Translations under genes and position numbers: made by a program
The notes under the pieces: model-generated
What the model was told of the DNA's origin: nothing
The model's database searches: none
What the model saw: only the letters and a program-made list of their open reading frames with translations
Shown: positions 1 to 9,800 of the stretch, in pieces
Layout: each line of letters starts with the position of its first letter
Position numbering within the stretch: the first letter of the stretch is position 1
NCBI RefSeq assembly: GCF_036632915.2
Contig: NZ_CP155552.1
Span: forward strand, 620,001-684,000
Length of the DNA stretch: 64,000 bases
Origin: Faecalibacterium taiwanense
GTDB lineage: Bacteria; Bacillota; Clostridia; Oscillospirales; Ruminococcaceae
Direction of reading: 5' to 3'

Positions 1-71
1 CTGTTGCTCTATTATAAAAATATTCTTCCGCTGAAGATGCCCAGAGCGCAAGCGGAGGGCATTCTGAATCG

Positions 72-743
72 TTACGACTTCTGTCGTGCGGCGATCTGCG
101 CTGCCGTGGGCGGGGTGTCGCCCTGCGCAGCGTTTTCCAGCGCGCCGAGACGGCGGTCCAGATCGGTCAGGCGCTGGGCTACGATATCCGGCAGATCCTG
201 CTGATCCAGATCGTCCGCCGGGTTCACGGCCTTGTTGTTGATGCGCACCACCTCGGCGGGCACGCCCACAGCGGTGCAGTTGGCGGGCAGATTGCGCAGC
301 ACCACGCTGCCTGCGCCGATGCGGGAGTTGTCCCCGATATACACCGGGCCAAGGACCTTGGTGCCTGCACCGATCAGCACGTTGTTGCCCAGAGTGGGGT
401 GGCGCTTGCCGGTGTCCTTGCCGGTGCCGCCCAGAGTGACACCGTGGTAGATGGTGCAGTTGTCCCCGATCTCACAGGTCTCACCGAACACGATGCCCAT
501 GCCGTGATCAATGAACAGGCATCTGCCGATGGTGGCACCGGGGTGGATCTCGATGCCGGTGCGGCGGCGGCCATGCTGGCTGACCCACCGGGCCAGAAAG
601 AACCGCTTGTGCTGGTATAGCCAGTGCGCAATGCGGTGATACACCAGAATGTGAAAGCCCGGATACAGCAAAATGACCTCCAGCACGTTGCGTGCAGCGG
701 GGTCCTTGCGCTGGATGTTCCGCGCGTCCTCCAACAAACCCAT
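72..743 (-). CDS. cysE: Serine O-acetyltransferase
   Basis: Makes O-acetylserine from serine and acetyl-CoA, the first committed step of cysteine synthesis, in the cytosol. The 223-aa protein has the short N-terminal helical part of the Firmicute CysE form and then a left-handed parallel beta-helix of hexapeptide repeats (about residues 65-165), with the family motifs [28 protein letters not shown] and GAGSVVL. The C-terminal 50 residues after VVRINNK are a loose Gln/Asp/Ala-rich tail. The start has a purine-rich GGAAAGAGAGG upstream. It stands alone, divergent from the pyr operon; I saw no T-box in its leader. Confidence 0.93.
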   Translation of the reverse strand: MGLLEDARNIQRKDPAARNVLEVILLYPGFHILVYHRIAHWLYQHKRFFLARWVSQHGRRRTGIEIHPGATIGRCLFIDHGMGIVFGETCEIGDNCTIYHGVTLGGTGKDTGKRHPTLGNNVLIGAGTKVLGPVYIGDNSRIGAGSVVLRNLPANCTAVGVPAEVVRINNKAVNPADDLDQQDLPDIVAQRLTDLDRRLGALENAAQGDTPPTAAQIAARQKS

Positions 744-993
744 GGGAAAACCCTCTCTTTCCTGATTCCGATGAAGCTGCTCTGAATAAAAATCACGCCT
801 CTGCCATGAAAACAGCCTCTGACTCTTTTGACCATATTATAATAGCACACCCGGACGGGAATGTACAGCAATATGCTAGGAATTGACATGACTAACCCTG
901 AATCTGGCGGGGAAAAACTGCTTTTGGGTAGAGTAGCTAAAATTCCGGGAGGGAAGCGGCAAACCTTTTTGCAACAAAATATATGCGGAAGCA

Positions 994-1023
994 TTGACAC
1001 ATTTCGCGCTTCTATGCTAAAAT
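994..1023 (+). promoter_or_regulatory. Promoter of the pyr operon
   Basis: TTGACA at 994-999 and TAAAAT at 1018-1023 with an 18-base spacer. It sits about 40 bases upstream of the leader peptide start and is the only good sigma-70-type match before pyrC. Confidence 0.8.
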
Positions 1024-1063
1024 ATTATGAAAAGATTCCAGACTTATAAAAGGAGACAGCACC

Positions 1064-1153
1064 ATGCAGAAAAGCGCGATGTGCACCAAACTGAACAAGC
1101 AGTTCGCATCCGGTTTTGCCGTGGGTTCGTTGTTTCCTTTTTTTGTGGAATGA
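1064..1153 (+). CDS. pyr operon leader peptide (29 aa)
   Basis: A short reading frame with a strong ribosome binding site (AAAGGAGA, 1049-1056) and an ATG at 1064, ending in TGA at 1151-1153. The last codons are read through a T-rich stretch (1126-1144, including seven T in a row coding Pro-Phe-Phe). The stop codon touches the base of the terminator hairpin that starts at 1155. This is the geometry of the E. coli pyrBI leader: at low UTP, RNA polymerase pauses in the U-rich stretch, the ribosome catches up and blocks the hairpin, and the genes are read. The role is inferred from this layout; the peptide sequence itself is not recognised. Confidence 0.72.
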   Translation: MQKSAMCTKLNKQFASGFAVGSLFPFFVE

Positions 1154-1154
1154 G

Positions 1155-1185
1155 CTTTTCCCTTTGCGGGGAAAAGTTTTTTTTT
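1155..1185 (+). terminator. Attenuator terminator before pyrC
   Basis: CTTTTCCC (1155-1162) pairs with GGGAAAAG (1169-1176) around a six-base loop and is followed by nine T (1177-1185). It lies inside the leader of the operon, between promoter and pyrC, so it must be read through for expression: an attenuator and not an end-of-operon terminator. Confidence 0.85.
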
Positions 1186-1238
1186 GCCCGTAAGCCGGAA
1201 AGCCGAACCAGACAAACGCAAATCAGGAGGGAACTGCG

Positions 1239-2429
1239 ATGCTGCTTGTAAATGCTGTGAACACCGAAGGAAGACCGCTTGAGATTTTTGTAAAGGACGG
1301 CAGGATCGCTGCTGTAGGTCAGGAGCTGGAGGCACTGGCCGGGGAGAACGAAACGGTCATTGATGCCGGAGGGCTGACCGTGCTGCCCGCTTTTGTGGAC
1401 CTGCACTGCCACTGGCGCACCCCGGGCTTTGAGTACAAGGAGAACATCGAGACCGGCAGCCGCGCCGCAGCCGCCGGCGGTTACACCTTCGTGAACCTGA
1501 TGCCCAACACAAAGCCGGTCTGCTCTTCTGCGGCACAGGCCATGATGGTGGAGCAGAAAGCCGCCGAGGTGGGCCTGTGCGATGTGAACCAGACCGTCTC
1601 CATCACCGAGAACTTTGACGGTGTGAGCATCGACCACCTCAAGACCCTGCCTGCCGGTGTGAAGTTCATCACCGAGGATGGCCACGGCGTGCAGGACAAT
1701 GCCACCATGGCAAAGGCTTTCGCCATCTGCACCCAGAAGGATATCACCGTGATGAGCCATGCCGAGGATATGGAGATCAGCCCGTGGGACTACCGTCTGG
1801 CTGAGGACATCGAGACGGTGCGCAACTGCTGGCTGAGCGAATACTACCAGACCAAGCTGCACATGTGCCACGTGTCCACCCGCGGTGCGCTGGATGCCAT
1901 CCAGATGGCAAAGCTGCGGGGGGCACCCGTCACCTGCGAGGTGACCCCGCACCACCTGTGGTTCACCAATGATACCTGCGATTACCGTGTGAACCCGCCC
2001 ATCCGCACCGCCGACGATGTGCAGGCGCTGGTGGACGGCATCCGCACCGGCATTGTGGATGCCATTGCAACCGACCACGCGCCCCACTCCGAAGAGGACA
2101 AGCTCAAGGGCATGGCCGGTATGGTGGGCAGCGAGACCGCTTTCGGTGTCTGCTACACCAAGCTCTGCAAGCAGGAAGGCCTGCCGCTGGAAGTGCTGGT
2201 GCACCTGATGAGCACCCGCCCGGCAGAAATTCTGGGCCTTGCCAAGGGCCAGCTGGAGCCGGGCTACGATGCCGACATGGTGCTGGTGGATCTGGATACC
2301 CCCTACACCGTGGACAAGGACAAGTTGCACTCCAAATCTCACAACACCCCGTTCGACGGCGCTGAGTTGTACGGCAAGGTGTGCGCCACCATCAAGGGCG
2401 GCAAGCTGACCTATCAGGCAGAGGATTGA
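1239..2429 (+). CDS. pyrC: Dihydroorotase
   Basis: Third step of UMP synthesis: reversible cyclisation of carbamoyl aspartate to dihydroorotate, a zinc amidohydrolase. The 396-aa length fits the type I class. Seen motifs: DLHCHWRTPG (metal ligands, residues about 52-61), the substrate-binding NLMPNTKP, a histidine in MSHAED, HVSTRGAL, and the late metal site ATDHAPHSEEDK. The start ATG has AGGAGGGAACTGCG upstream. First structural gene after the attenuator; no pyrB is seen in this window. Confidence 0.96.
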   Translation: MLLVNAVNTEGRPLEIFVKDGRIAAVGQELEALAGENETVIDAGGLTVLPAFVDLHCHWRTPGFEYKENIETGSRAAAAGGYTFVNLMPNTKPVCSSAAQAMMVEQKAAEVGLCDVNQTVSITENFDGVSIDHLKTLPAGVKFITEDGHGVQDNATMAKAFAICTQKDITVMSHAEDMEISPWDYRLAEDIETVRNCWLSEYYQTKLHMCHVSTRGALDAIQMAKLRGAPVTCEVTPHHLWFTNDTCDYRVNPPIRTADDVQALVDGIRTGIVDAIATDHAPHSEEDKLKGMAGMVGSETAFGVCYTKLCKQEGLPLEVLVHLMSTRPAEILGLAKGQLEPGYDADMVLVDLDTPYTVDKDKLHSKSHNTPFDGAELYGKVCATIKGGKLTYQAED

Positions 2430-2486
2430 AAAAACAATACTATATAAGATAAGAATCAATAAGAGAGCAAACAGGAGGAACCCACA

Positions 2487-3353
2487 ATGACCAACATGGA
2501 TAAGCTTTACGAAGCAGTGGAAGCCCGCGGCCCGGTGTGCGTAGGTCTGGATACCGATTTCAGCTACCTGCCCGAGGACTTCGTGGACAGCACCCTGACG
2601 AAGGGCGAGAACATCGTGCGCTTCAACAGGAAGCTCATCGACGCCACCAAGGCCGTGGCAGGCTGCTACAAGGTGCAGATCGCTTACTACGAGTCTCTGG
2701 GCCTTGAGGGCATGAAGGCCTACGCCGACACCCTGAAGGCTGTGCGTGAGGTCGGTGTGCCGGTGATCGCCGACATCAAGCGCGGCGACATTGCCAAGAC
2801 CGCCGAGATGTACGCCATGGGCCACTTTACCGGCGATTTCGAGAGCGATTTCGTCACGCTGGCACCCTATATGGGTCTGGACTCCATCAGCCCCTACCTG
2901 CCCTACGCCGAAAAGCAGGGCAAGGGCATGTTCGTGCTCTGCCGCACCTCCAACGGCGGTGCCAAGGACTTTGAGTATGAGAAGCTGGCCGACGGCCGCC
3001 ACGTCTACGATCTGGTGGGCGACAAGCTGAACGCTCTGGGCAAGGACTACATGGGCGAGCACGGCTACTCCTCCATCGGTCTGGTCATCGGCGGCACCCA
3101 CATCGAGGAGGCCACCGAGATCCGTGCAAAGTATCAGGACAGCTTCTTCCTGATCCCCGGCTACGGCGCACAGGGCGGCAAGGCCGAGGACATTGCCCAG
3201 TATCTTACCAAGGGCAACGGCGGCGTGGTCAACTCCAGTCGCGGCATCCTGCTGGCCTATAAGAAGCAGCCGGGCACTGCCTTTGACGAAGCCGCTTACA
3301 ACGAATGTGTGAATATGAAGGAGGCCATTGCTCATGCGTGCAGCCTGCTGTGA
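2487..3353 (+). CDS. pyrF: Orotidine 5'-phosphate decarboxylase
   Basis: Last step of UMP synthesis, decarboxylation of OMP. At 288 aa it belongs to the longer type 2 PyrF group found in Clostridia. The catalytic Asp/Lys signature is in ADIKRGDIAKTA (about residues 94-105), with VGLDTDF near the N-terminus and FLIPGYGAQGG near the C-terminus for phosphate binding. AGGAGG precedes the ATG. The last codons carry the ribosome binding site of pyrK, so the two are translationally coupled. Confidence 0.96.
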   Translation: MTNMDKLYEAVEARGPVCVGLDTDFSYLPEDFVDSTLTKGENIVRFNRKLIDATKAVAGCYKVQIAYYESLGLEGMKAYADTLKAVREVGVPVIADIKRGDIAKTAEMYAMGHFTGDFESDFVTLAPYMGLDSISPYLPYAEKQGKGMFVLCRTSNGGAKDFEYEKLADGRHVYDLVGDKLNALGKDYMGEHGYSSIGLVIGGTHIEEATEIRAKYQDSFFLIPGYGAQGGKAEDIAQYLTKGNGGVVNSSRGILLAYKKQPGTAFDEAAYNECVNMKEAIAHACSLL

Positions 3354-4107
3354 AGCCACTGTTCTGCGCAATGAGGTCATTGCCCCGGACATCCGCCTGC
3401 TGACGGTGGTCTGGCCGGACCGCGATCACGCACCCCACGCAGGCCAGTTCTTTACCCTGCGTGCATGGGGCGCAGACGAAGCCCCCTTCCTGTCCCGGCC
3501 CATCAGCGTGCACCGCTGGAACCCGGACAGCAGCACCATCGAGTTTCTGTATCAGGTGGTGGGCGAGGGCACTGAAAAGATCGCGCAGCTCAAAATGAAG
3601 GATACCTTCCAGCTCACCGGCCCTATGGGCAACGGCTTTGATGTGCCGGACATCCTGAGCAAGTACAAAAAGATCGCTGTGGTGGGCGGCGGCATCGGCA
3701 CCGCGCCCATGTTCCAGCTCACCCGCGAGCTGGCAGCGGCAGGCGTGAAGCCGGATGTGTTCTTCGGCTTCCGGGATGCCCCCTACTGCATGGAGGAGTA
3801 CCGCGAGATCGCAAACCTCGTCAAGGTGTCCACCGACACCGGCGCAGTGGGCTTCCACGGCTTTGTCACCCAGCTGTACGACCCCGCCGACTACGATGTG
3901 GTGCTGGTGTGCGGCCCCACGGTCATGATGAAGAACGCTGCCCGCCTGTGTGCCGAGAAGGGCACCCCCTGCTTTGTGAGCATGGAAAAGAAGATGGCCT
4001 GCGGCATTGGTGCCTGCCTTGGCTGCACCTGCGAGACCAGGGGCGGCGAGGGCAAGAGCGTGTGCAAGAACGGCCCGGTATTTGATGCAACGGAGGTGTT
4101 CTTCTGA
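3334..4107 (+). CDS. pyrK: Dihydroorotate dehydrogenase B, electron transfer subunit
   Basis: FAD and [2Fe-2S] subunit that passes electrons from PyrD to NAD+. The N-terminal half is a ferredoxin-reductase FAD barrel (RPISVHRW), the middle the NAD domain (VVGGGIGTAPMF), and the C-terminus the iron-sulfur loop ACGIGACLGCTC with a later CKNG. I prefer the ATG at 3334 over the TTG at 3328 because AAGGAGG at 3318-3324 is correctly spaced for it. It overlaps the end of pyrF by 20 bases and ends in TGATG with the pyrD start. Confidence 0.95.
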   Translation: MRAACCEATVLRNEVIAPDIRLLTVVWPDRDHAPHAGQFFTLRAWGADEAPFLSRPISVHRWNPDSSTIEFLYQVVGEGTEKIAQLKMKDTFQLTGPMGNGFDVPDILSKYKKIAVVGGGIGTAPMFQLTRELAAAGVKPDVFFGFRDAPYCMEEYREIANLVKVSTDTGAVGFHGFVTQLYDPADYDVVLVCGPTVMMKNAARLCAEKGTPCFVSMEKKMACGIGACLGCTCETRGGEGKSVCKNGPVFDATEVFF

Positions 4108-5033
4108 TGGCTGACCTGAAAACCAACCTGCTGGGCTTTGTGATGAACAGCCCGGTCATCGGCGCATCCGGCACTGTGGGCTACGGTGTGGAGTACGAAG
4201 AGCTGGCAGACTTTGCCAAGATCGGCGGCATCTCCGGCAAGGGCCTGACCCTGCACGGCCAGTACGGCAACAAGGGCGAGCGCCTGTGGGAGACCCCCTC
4301 CGGCCTCATCAACAGCATCGGTCTGCAGAACCCCGGCGTGCAGCACTTCATTGACGTGGAGCTGCCCGAGATGCTGGAACTGAAGCAGAAGTACGGCACG
4401 GTGGCCATTGCCAACCTTGGCGGCCACAGCGAGGAAGAGTATGTGGAAGGTGCCGCGATGCTGAGCGACAGCGCAGTGGACATCGTGGAGCTGAACATCT
4501 CCTGCCCAAACGTCAAGGTGGGCGGCATGGCCTACGGCGTGAAAGCCGAAGCTGCCGGTGAGGTGGTGCGCATGGTGCGCGCTGCCTGCAAAAAGCCCCT
4601 GATGGTCAAGCTGAGCCCGCAGGCCGAGAACATCCCTGAGATGTGCAAGGCCGTGGAAGCCGCCGGCGCGGACGCCATCAGCCTGACCAACACCTTCCAG
4701 GCCTGCGCCATCGATCTGGAAAAGCGCCGCCCGGTGTTCAACAACATCTTTGCGGGCCTGTCCGGCCCGGCGGTGCGGCCCATTGCCCTGCGCATGGTGT
4801 GGCAGGCCGTGGGCGCTGTGAACATCCCGGTGGTGGGTCTGGGCGGCATCGCCACGGGCCGCGATGCACTGGAGTTCATCATGGCCGGTGCTGCGGCGGT
4901 GCAGGTGGGTGCCGCAAACTTTGCCAACCCCCGCGCCATGGAGACCATTGCCGACGAGATGGCCGCATGGATGGACAAGAACGGCGTGAAAACGCTGGAC
5001 GAGATCCGCGGATGTGCCCGGAATGCTGAATAA
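4107..5033 (+). CDS. pyrD: Dihydroorotate dehydrogenase B, catalytic subunit
   Basis: FMN subunit of the class 1B enzyme that oxidises dihydroorotate to orotate. 308 aa, the usual length. Seen: GASGTVGYG at the FMN site, the catalytic cysteine region ELNISCPNVK, LTNTFQ, and GLGGIATGRDALEFIMAGA for the FMN phosphate. The pairing with an overlapping pyrK fits class 1B. The operon's first part ends here; a new promoter starts in the next 130 bases. Confidence 0.96.
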   Translation: MADLKTNLLGFVMNSPVIGASGTVGYGVEYEELADFAKIGGISGKGLTLHGQYGNKGERLWETPSGLINSIGLQNPGVQHFIDVELPEMLELKQKYGTVAIANLGGHSEEEYVEGAAMLSDSAVDIVELNISCPNVKVGGMAYGVKAEAAGEVVRMVRAACKKPLMVKLSPQAENIPEMCKAVEAAGADAISLTNTFQACAIDLEKRRPVFNNIFAGLSGPAVRPIALRMVWQAVGAVNIPVVGLGGIATGRDALEFIMAGAAAVQVGAANFANPRAMETIADEMAAWMDKNGVKTLDEIRGCARNAE

Positions 5034-5095
5034 TCCAATTGATATACCAGCAAAATGCTGATTTATACGCATAAAAACAAAACCACTGCATAAAT

Positions 5096-5124
5096 TTGCA
5101 AATCACGCAAAAGCGTGGTACAAT
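5096..5124 (+). promoter_or_regulatory. Promoter of pyrE-carAB with an inverted repeat in the spacer
   Basis: TTGCAA (5096-5101), 17-base spacer, TACAAT (5119-5124). The spacer contains CACGC-AAAA-GCGTG (5104-5117), a five-base inverted repeat lying exactly between the two boxes, a likely operator for an unidentified repressor. The promoter lets pyrE-carAB be expressed apart from pyrCFKD. Confidence 0.65.
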
Positions 5125-5166
5125 ACCGTTCAAAAGACATTTTTATAAAAGAGAGGGAGAAGTACA

Positions 5167-5760
5167 ATGAGTGAAGCACTTGAGATCCTGAAGAGCTGTG
5201 ACGCGTTCCTGGAAGGCCACTTCCTGCTGTCCTCCGGCCGCCATTCCAGCGCATACTGCCAGATGGCTTATCTGCAGCAGTACCCCGACCGCTGCGCCGA
5301 GGTGATGAAGACCGTGGCAGATAAGGTCAAGGAAATGGACGTGGATGTGATCGTCGGCCCGGCCATGGGCGGCATCGTGTACGCCTACGAGCTGGCCCGC
5401 CAGACCGGCAAGCGCGCCATCTTCACCGAGCGCGTGGACAATGTGATGACCCTGAAGCGCTTCGCCATCCACCCGGGTGAGAAGTGCCTCATCGCTGAGG
5501 ACGTGGTCACCACCGGTATCTCCTCTCTGGAGACCAAGCGCGTGATCGAAGAGAACGGCGGCATCTGCGTGGGCATCACCTGCGTGGTGGACCGCACCAA
5601 GCCCGAGGCTCCGTCTCCCATTCCCATCGTGGCAAGCGCCCTCAAGCTGGACCTGCCCAACTACGCACCGGAAGAGTGCCCCATCTGCAAGGAAGGCAAG
5701 CTGCCGCTGGTGCATCTGGGCAGCCGCAAGATGAAGCAGGAAGCAAAGCAGACCCTGTAA
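5167..5760 (+). CDS. pyrE: Orotate phosphoribosyltransferase
   Basis: Joins orotate and PRPP to make OMP. 197 aa; the PRPP loop is EDVVTTGISSLE (about residues 114-125) and GPAMGGIVYAYELAR and FTERVD are the type I OPRT substrate loops. The C-terminal 25 residues carry a CPICKEGK segment, as in the longer OPRTs of Clostridia. AGAGAGGGAGAAG lies before the ATG. 21 bases separate it from carA. Confidence 0.95.
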   Translation: MSEALEILKSCDAFLEGHFLLSSGRHSSAYCQMAYLQQYPDRCAEVMKTVADKVKEMDVDVIVGPAMGGIVYAYELARQTGKRAIFTERVDNVMTLKRFAIHPGEKCLIAEDVVTTGISSLETKRVIEENGGICVGITCVVDRTKPEAPSPIPIVASALKLDLPNYAPEECPICKEGKLPLVHLGSRKMKQEAKQTL

Positions 5761-5781
5761 TGTGTTGAAACGAGGAAAACT

Positions 5782-6891
5782 ATGAACGCATATCTTCTTT
5801 TGGCAAATGGCATGGTCTTTGCCGGCCAGTCGGTGGGTGCCGAGGGTGTCACCGTGGGCGAGGTGGTCTTTGCCACCGGCATGGTGGGCTTTCAGGAGAC
5901 CCTGACCGACCCCAGCTACTATGGCCAGATCATCACCCAGACCTACCCCCTTATCGGCAACTACGGCATGAATAAGGACGACATGGAGTCCGACCGCATC
6001 TGGGCAAAGGGCTACATCGTGCGCGAGGCCTGCACCACCCCCTCCAACTGGCGCTGCGAGGAAACGCTGGACAGCTTTTTGAAAAAGAACAACACCATCG
6101 GCATTGAGGGCATCGACACCCGCCACCTGACCCGCATCATCCGCGAGAGCGGTGTGATGAACGGTGCCATCCTGACCACCTTCGACCCCGCCGACCCGGC
6201 CAACAAGGCCGAGACCGAGGCTCTGCTGGCTCAGATCCGCGCCTACGCCGTCACCGATGCGGTGAAGAATGTTACCTGTGAAAAGCCCGAGGTGTTCAAC
6301 CCGCAGGGCGAGACCCATATCGTGCTGATGCACTACGGTTGCAAACGCAACATCGTGCGCTGCCTTGTCAAGCGCGGCTGCAAGGTGACGGTCATGCCCG
6401 CCTTTGCAACGGCAGAGGAAATCAAGGCCCCTGCTCCGGACGGCATCATGCTGTCCAATGGTCCCGGCGACCCGGCGGAACCCGTGGAGGTCATCGAGAA
6501 CCTCAAGCACATCTTTGAGCTGAACATCCCCACCTTCGGCATCTGTCTGGGCCACCAGCTGAGTGCTCTGGCAGCCGGTGCCAAGACCATGAAGCTCAAA
6601 TACGGCCACCGCGGTGCCAACCAGCCTGTGACCGACTTTGAGTCCGGCCGCACCTTCATCACCAGCCAGAACCACGGCTACGCTGTGGTGGGCGACGAGC
6701 TGCCCGCCGAGATGGGCGAGGTGGCACAGGTGAACGCCAACGACGGCACCTGTGAGGGCATCAAGTACAAGAAGTGGAACTGCTTTACCGTGCAGTTCCA
6801 CCCGGAAGCAAACGGCGGCCCCAAGGATACCGAGTTTCTGTTCGACCGCTTCCTGAACAACGTCAAAGCAGCAAAAAAGGAGGCACGCTGA
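5782..6891 (+). CDS. carA: Carbamoyl-phosphate synthase small subunit
   Basis: Glutaminase subunit that feeds ammonia to CarB. 369 aa: N-terminal CPSase small-chain domain (to about residue 140; note GIDTRHLTR) and a class I amidotransferase domain with the nucleophile in TFGICLGHQL, ANQPV and the catalytic His-Glu in FHPEANGGP. Ends one base before carB. Confidence 0.96.
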   Translation: MNAYLLLANGMVFAGQSVGAEGVTVGEVVFATGMVGFQETLTDPSYYGQIITQTYPLIGNYGMNKDDMESDRIWAKGYIVREACTTPSNWRCEETLDSFLKKNNTIGIEGIDTRHLTRIIRESGVMNGAILTTFDPADPANKAETEALLAQIRAYAVTDAVKNVTCEKPEVFNPQGETHIVLMHYGCKRNIVRCLVKRGCKVTVMPAFATAEEIKAPAPDGIMLSNGPGDPAEPVEVIENLKHIFELNIPTFGICLGHQLSALAAGAKTMKLKYGHRGANQPVTDFESGRTFITSQNHGYAVVGDELPAEMGEVAQVNANDGTCEGIKYKKWNCFTVQFHPEANGGPKDTEFLFDRFLNNVKAAKKEAR

Positions 6892-6892
6892 A

Positions 6893-9800
6893 ATGCCGAA
6901 GGACCCTAGAATCAAGAAGGTGCTGGTCATTGGCTCCGGCCCCATCATCATTGGTCAGGCTGCGGAGTTCGACTACTCCGGCACGCAGGCCTGCCGCGCC
7001 CTGAAGGCAGAGGGCATCGAGACCGTTCTGCTGAACTCCAACCCTGCAACCATCATGACCGACCCGGATGTGGCCGACCATGTTTACATCGAGCCCATGA
7101 CGCTGGAAGTCGTGGAGCGCATTCTGGACATCGAAAAGCCGGACTCCGTGCTGCCGAACCTCGGCGGCCAGATGGGCCTGAACCTGTCCATGGAGCTGGC
7201 CCGCTCCGGCTATCTGGACCGCACCGGCATCCGCCTGCTGGCCTGCAAGCCCGAGACCATCGACCGGGCCGAGGACCGCGAACTGTTCAAGGAGACCATG
7301 GAAAAGCTGCACCAGCCCATCATCCCCTCTGAGGTGGTGGAAACGCTGCAGGACGCTCTGGCCTGCGCAGACCGCATTGGCTACCCGGTCATCGTGCGCC
7401 CGGCCTTTACTATGGGCGGCACCGGCGGCGGCATCTGCGAGACCCGCGAAAAGCTCATCGAGATCGGCACCAACGGCCTGCGCCTTTCCCCCATCCATCA
7501 GATTCTTGTGGAAAAGTGCATCGCCGGCTGGAAAGAGATCGAGTATGAGGTCATGCGCGACCACAAGGGTAACGTGATCACCGTGTGTAACATGGAAAAC
7601 CTGGACCCTGTGGGCATCCACACCGGCGACTCGGTGGTCGTGGCTCCCTCCCAAACCCTGACTGACCACGAATACCAGATGCTGCGCACCGCTGCTCTGG
7701 ATATCATCACCGAGCTGGGCATCGAGGGCGGTTGCAACTGCCAGTTCGCCCTGAAACCGGACAGCTACGATTACGCGGTCATCGAGGTCAACCCCCGTGT
7801 GTCTCGCTCTTCCGCACTGGCTTCCAAGGCCACCGGTTATCCCATTGCCAAGGTGGCTACCAAGATCGCCATTGGCTACACGCTGGACGAGATCACCAAC
7901 GATGTCACCGGCAAGACCTGCGCCTGCTTTGAGCCTGCGCTGGACTACATCGTGGTCAAATACCCGAAGTGGCCCTTTGATAAGTTCGTCTACGCCGACA
8001 AGTCTCTGGGCACCCAGATGATGGCCACCGGCGAGGTGATGAGCATTGGCAACAGCTTCGAGGCTGCCATGATGAAGGCAGTCTCCTCCATTGAGCTGGG
8101 TATGGACACCCTGACCCACAAGCCCTTTGAGGAGCTGACCGATGACGAGATCGTGGCCCACATGCATGTTCAGGATGCCGAACGCGTGTTCTGCGTGTAC
8201 GAGGCCCTCAAGCGCGGCATCGACCACCAGACCATCTACCGCATCACCAAGATCGACTGGTGGTTCCTGGACAAGATGCAGCATCTGGCAGATTTGGAAA
8301 AGGGTCTTGCCAAGTGCAACGGCGTGCTGACCGAAGAACAGTACAAGACTGCCAAGAAGTACGGCTTCCAGGATAAGACCATCAAGCGTCTGGCACAGGT
8401 AGACACCCTGCCTGTGGAGAACTACCGCGCCGGCTTCAAGATGGTGGATACCTGTGCTGCCGAGTTCTCGGCCAACACCCCCTATTTCTACTCCACCTAC
8501 GACGGCGACAACGAAGCTGCTGAGTTCATTGCCGAGAAGGAAGCCGAAGCATCCGCCAAGGGCGAGCCTAGGAAAAAGAAGGTTCTGGTCTTTGGCTCCG
8601 GCCCCATCCGCATCGGTCAGGGCATCGAGTTCGACTACTGCTCGGTGCACTGTGTGTGGACCCTGAAGAAGCACGGCTGCGAAGCCATCCTGGTCAACAA
8701 CAACCCCGAGACCGTCTCCACCGACTTTGACACCGGCGACCGTCTGTACTTTGACCCGCTGAACCCGGAGAGTGTGGACAACATCATTGCCACCGAGAAG
8801 CCGGATGCCTGCGTGGTGCAGTTCGGCGGCCAGACCGCCATCAAGCTGGCAAAGCACATGGACGAGATCGGCCTGCCCATTCTGGGCACCCCGGCAGATG
8901 CCATCGATGAAGCCGAGGATCGTGAGCGCTTCGACGAGCTGCTGGAGCGCTGCAGGATCCCCCGCGCACCGGGCCGCACTGTCTTTAATCTGGACGAGGC
9001 TCTGGCTGCCGCCGACGAGATCGGCCTGCCGGTGCTGATGCGTCCCTCCTACGTGCTGGGCGGTCAGAACATGATCGTGGCCTACACCAAGGCGGACGTG
9101 ATCGAGTACATGGGCGTTATCACCGAGCATGTGGACATGGATCACCCTGTGCTGCTGGATAAGTATATTCTGGGCACCGAGTGCGAAGTGGATGCCATCT
9201 GTGACGGCGAAAACTTCCTGATCCCCGGCATCATGGAGCAGGTGGAGCGCACCGGTGTGCACTCCGGCGACTCCATCTGCGTCTACCCGGCACAGCACCT
9301 GACTCAGGCCGAAATCGACACCATGGTGGATTACACCGGCCGCTTTGCCCGCGAGCTGCATGTCAACGGTCTGGTGAACGTGCAGTACGCAGTTTCCAAC
9401 GGCAAGGTGTACGTCATTGAGGTGAACCCCCGTTCCTCCCGTACCGTGCCGTATATCTCCAAGGTCACCGGCGTGCCCATGGTGGATCTGGCGGTGCGCT
9501 GCTGTCTGGGCGAAAAGCTGGCAGATATGGGCTACGGCACCGGCCTGCACCCCAACGCACCTTATGTGGCCGTCAAGGTGCCTGTGTTCAGCTTTGAAAA
9601 GCTGCACGGTGTGGATACCCAGTTCGGCCCCGAGATGAAGTCCACCGGCGAAGTGCTGGGCATTGCCCCCAACTACCACGATGCCCTGCTCAAGGGCCTC
9701 ATCGGCGCGGGCTACACCTTCAAGACCCCCGGCCCTGCAAGCTGCTGCATCTTCACCGTGAAGGACAGCGACAAGCCGGAGTTCGTGGATATCGCATGGA

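Noticed and set aside
744-1000. A T-box riboswitch before cysE
   Set aside because: No T-box consensus or specifier stem could be seen on the minus strand.
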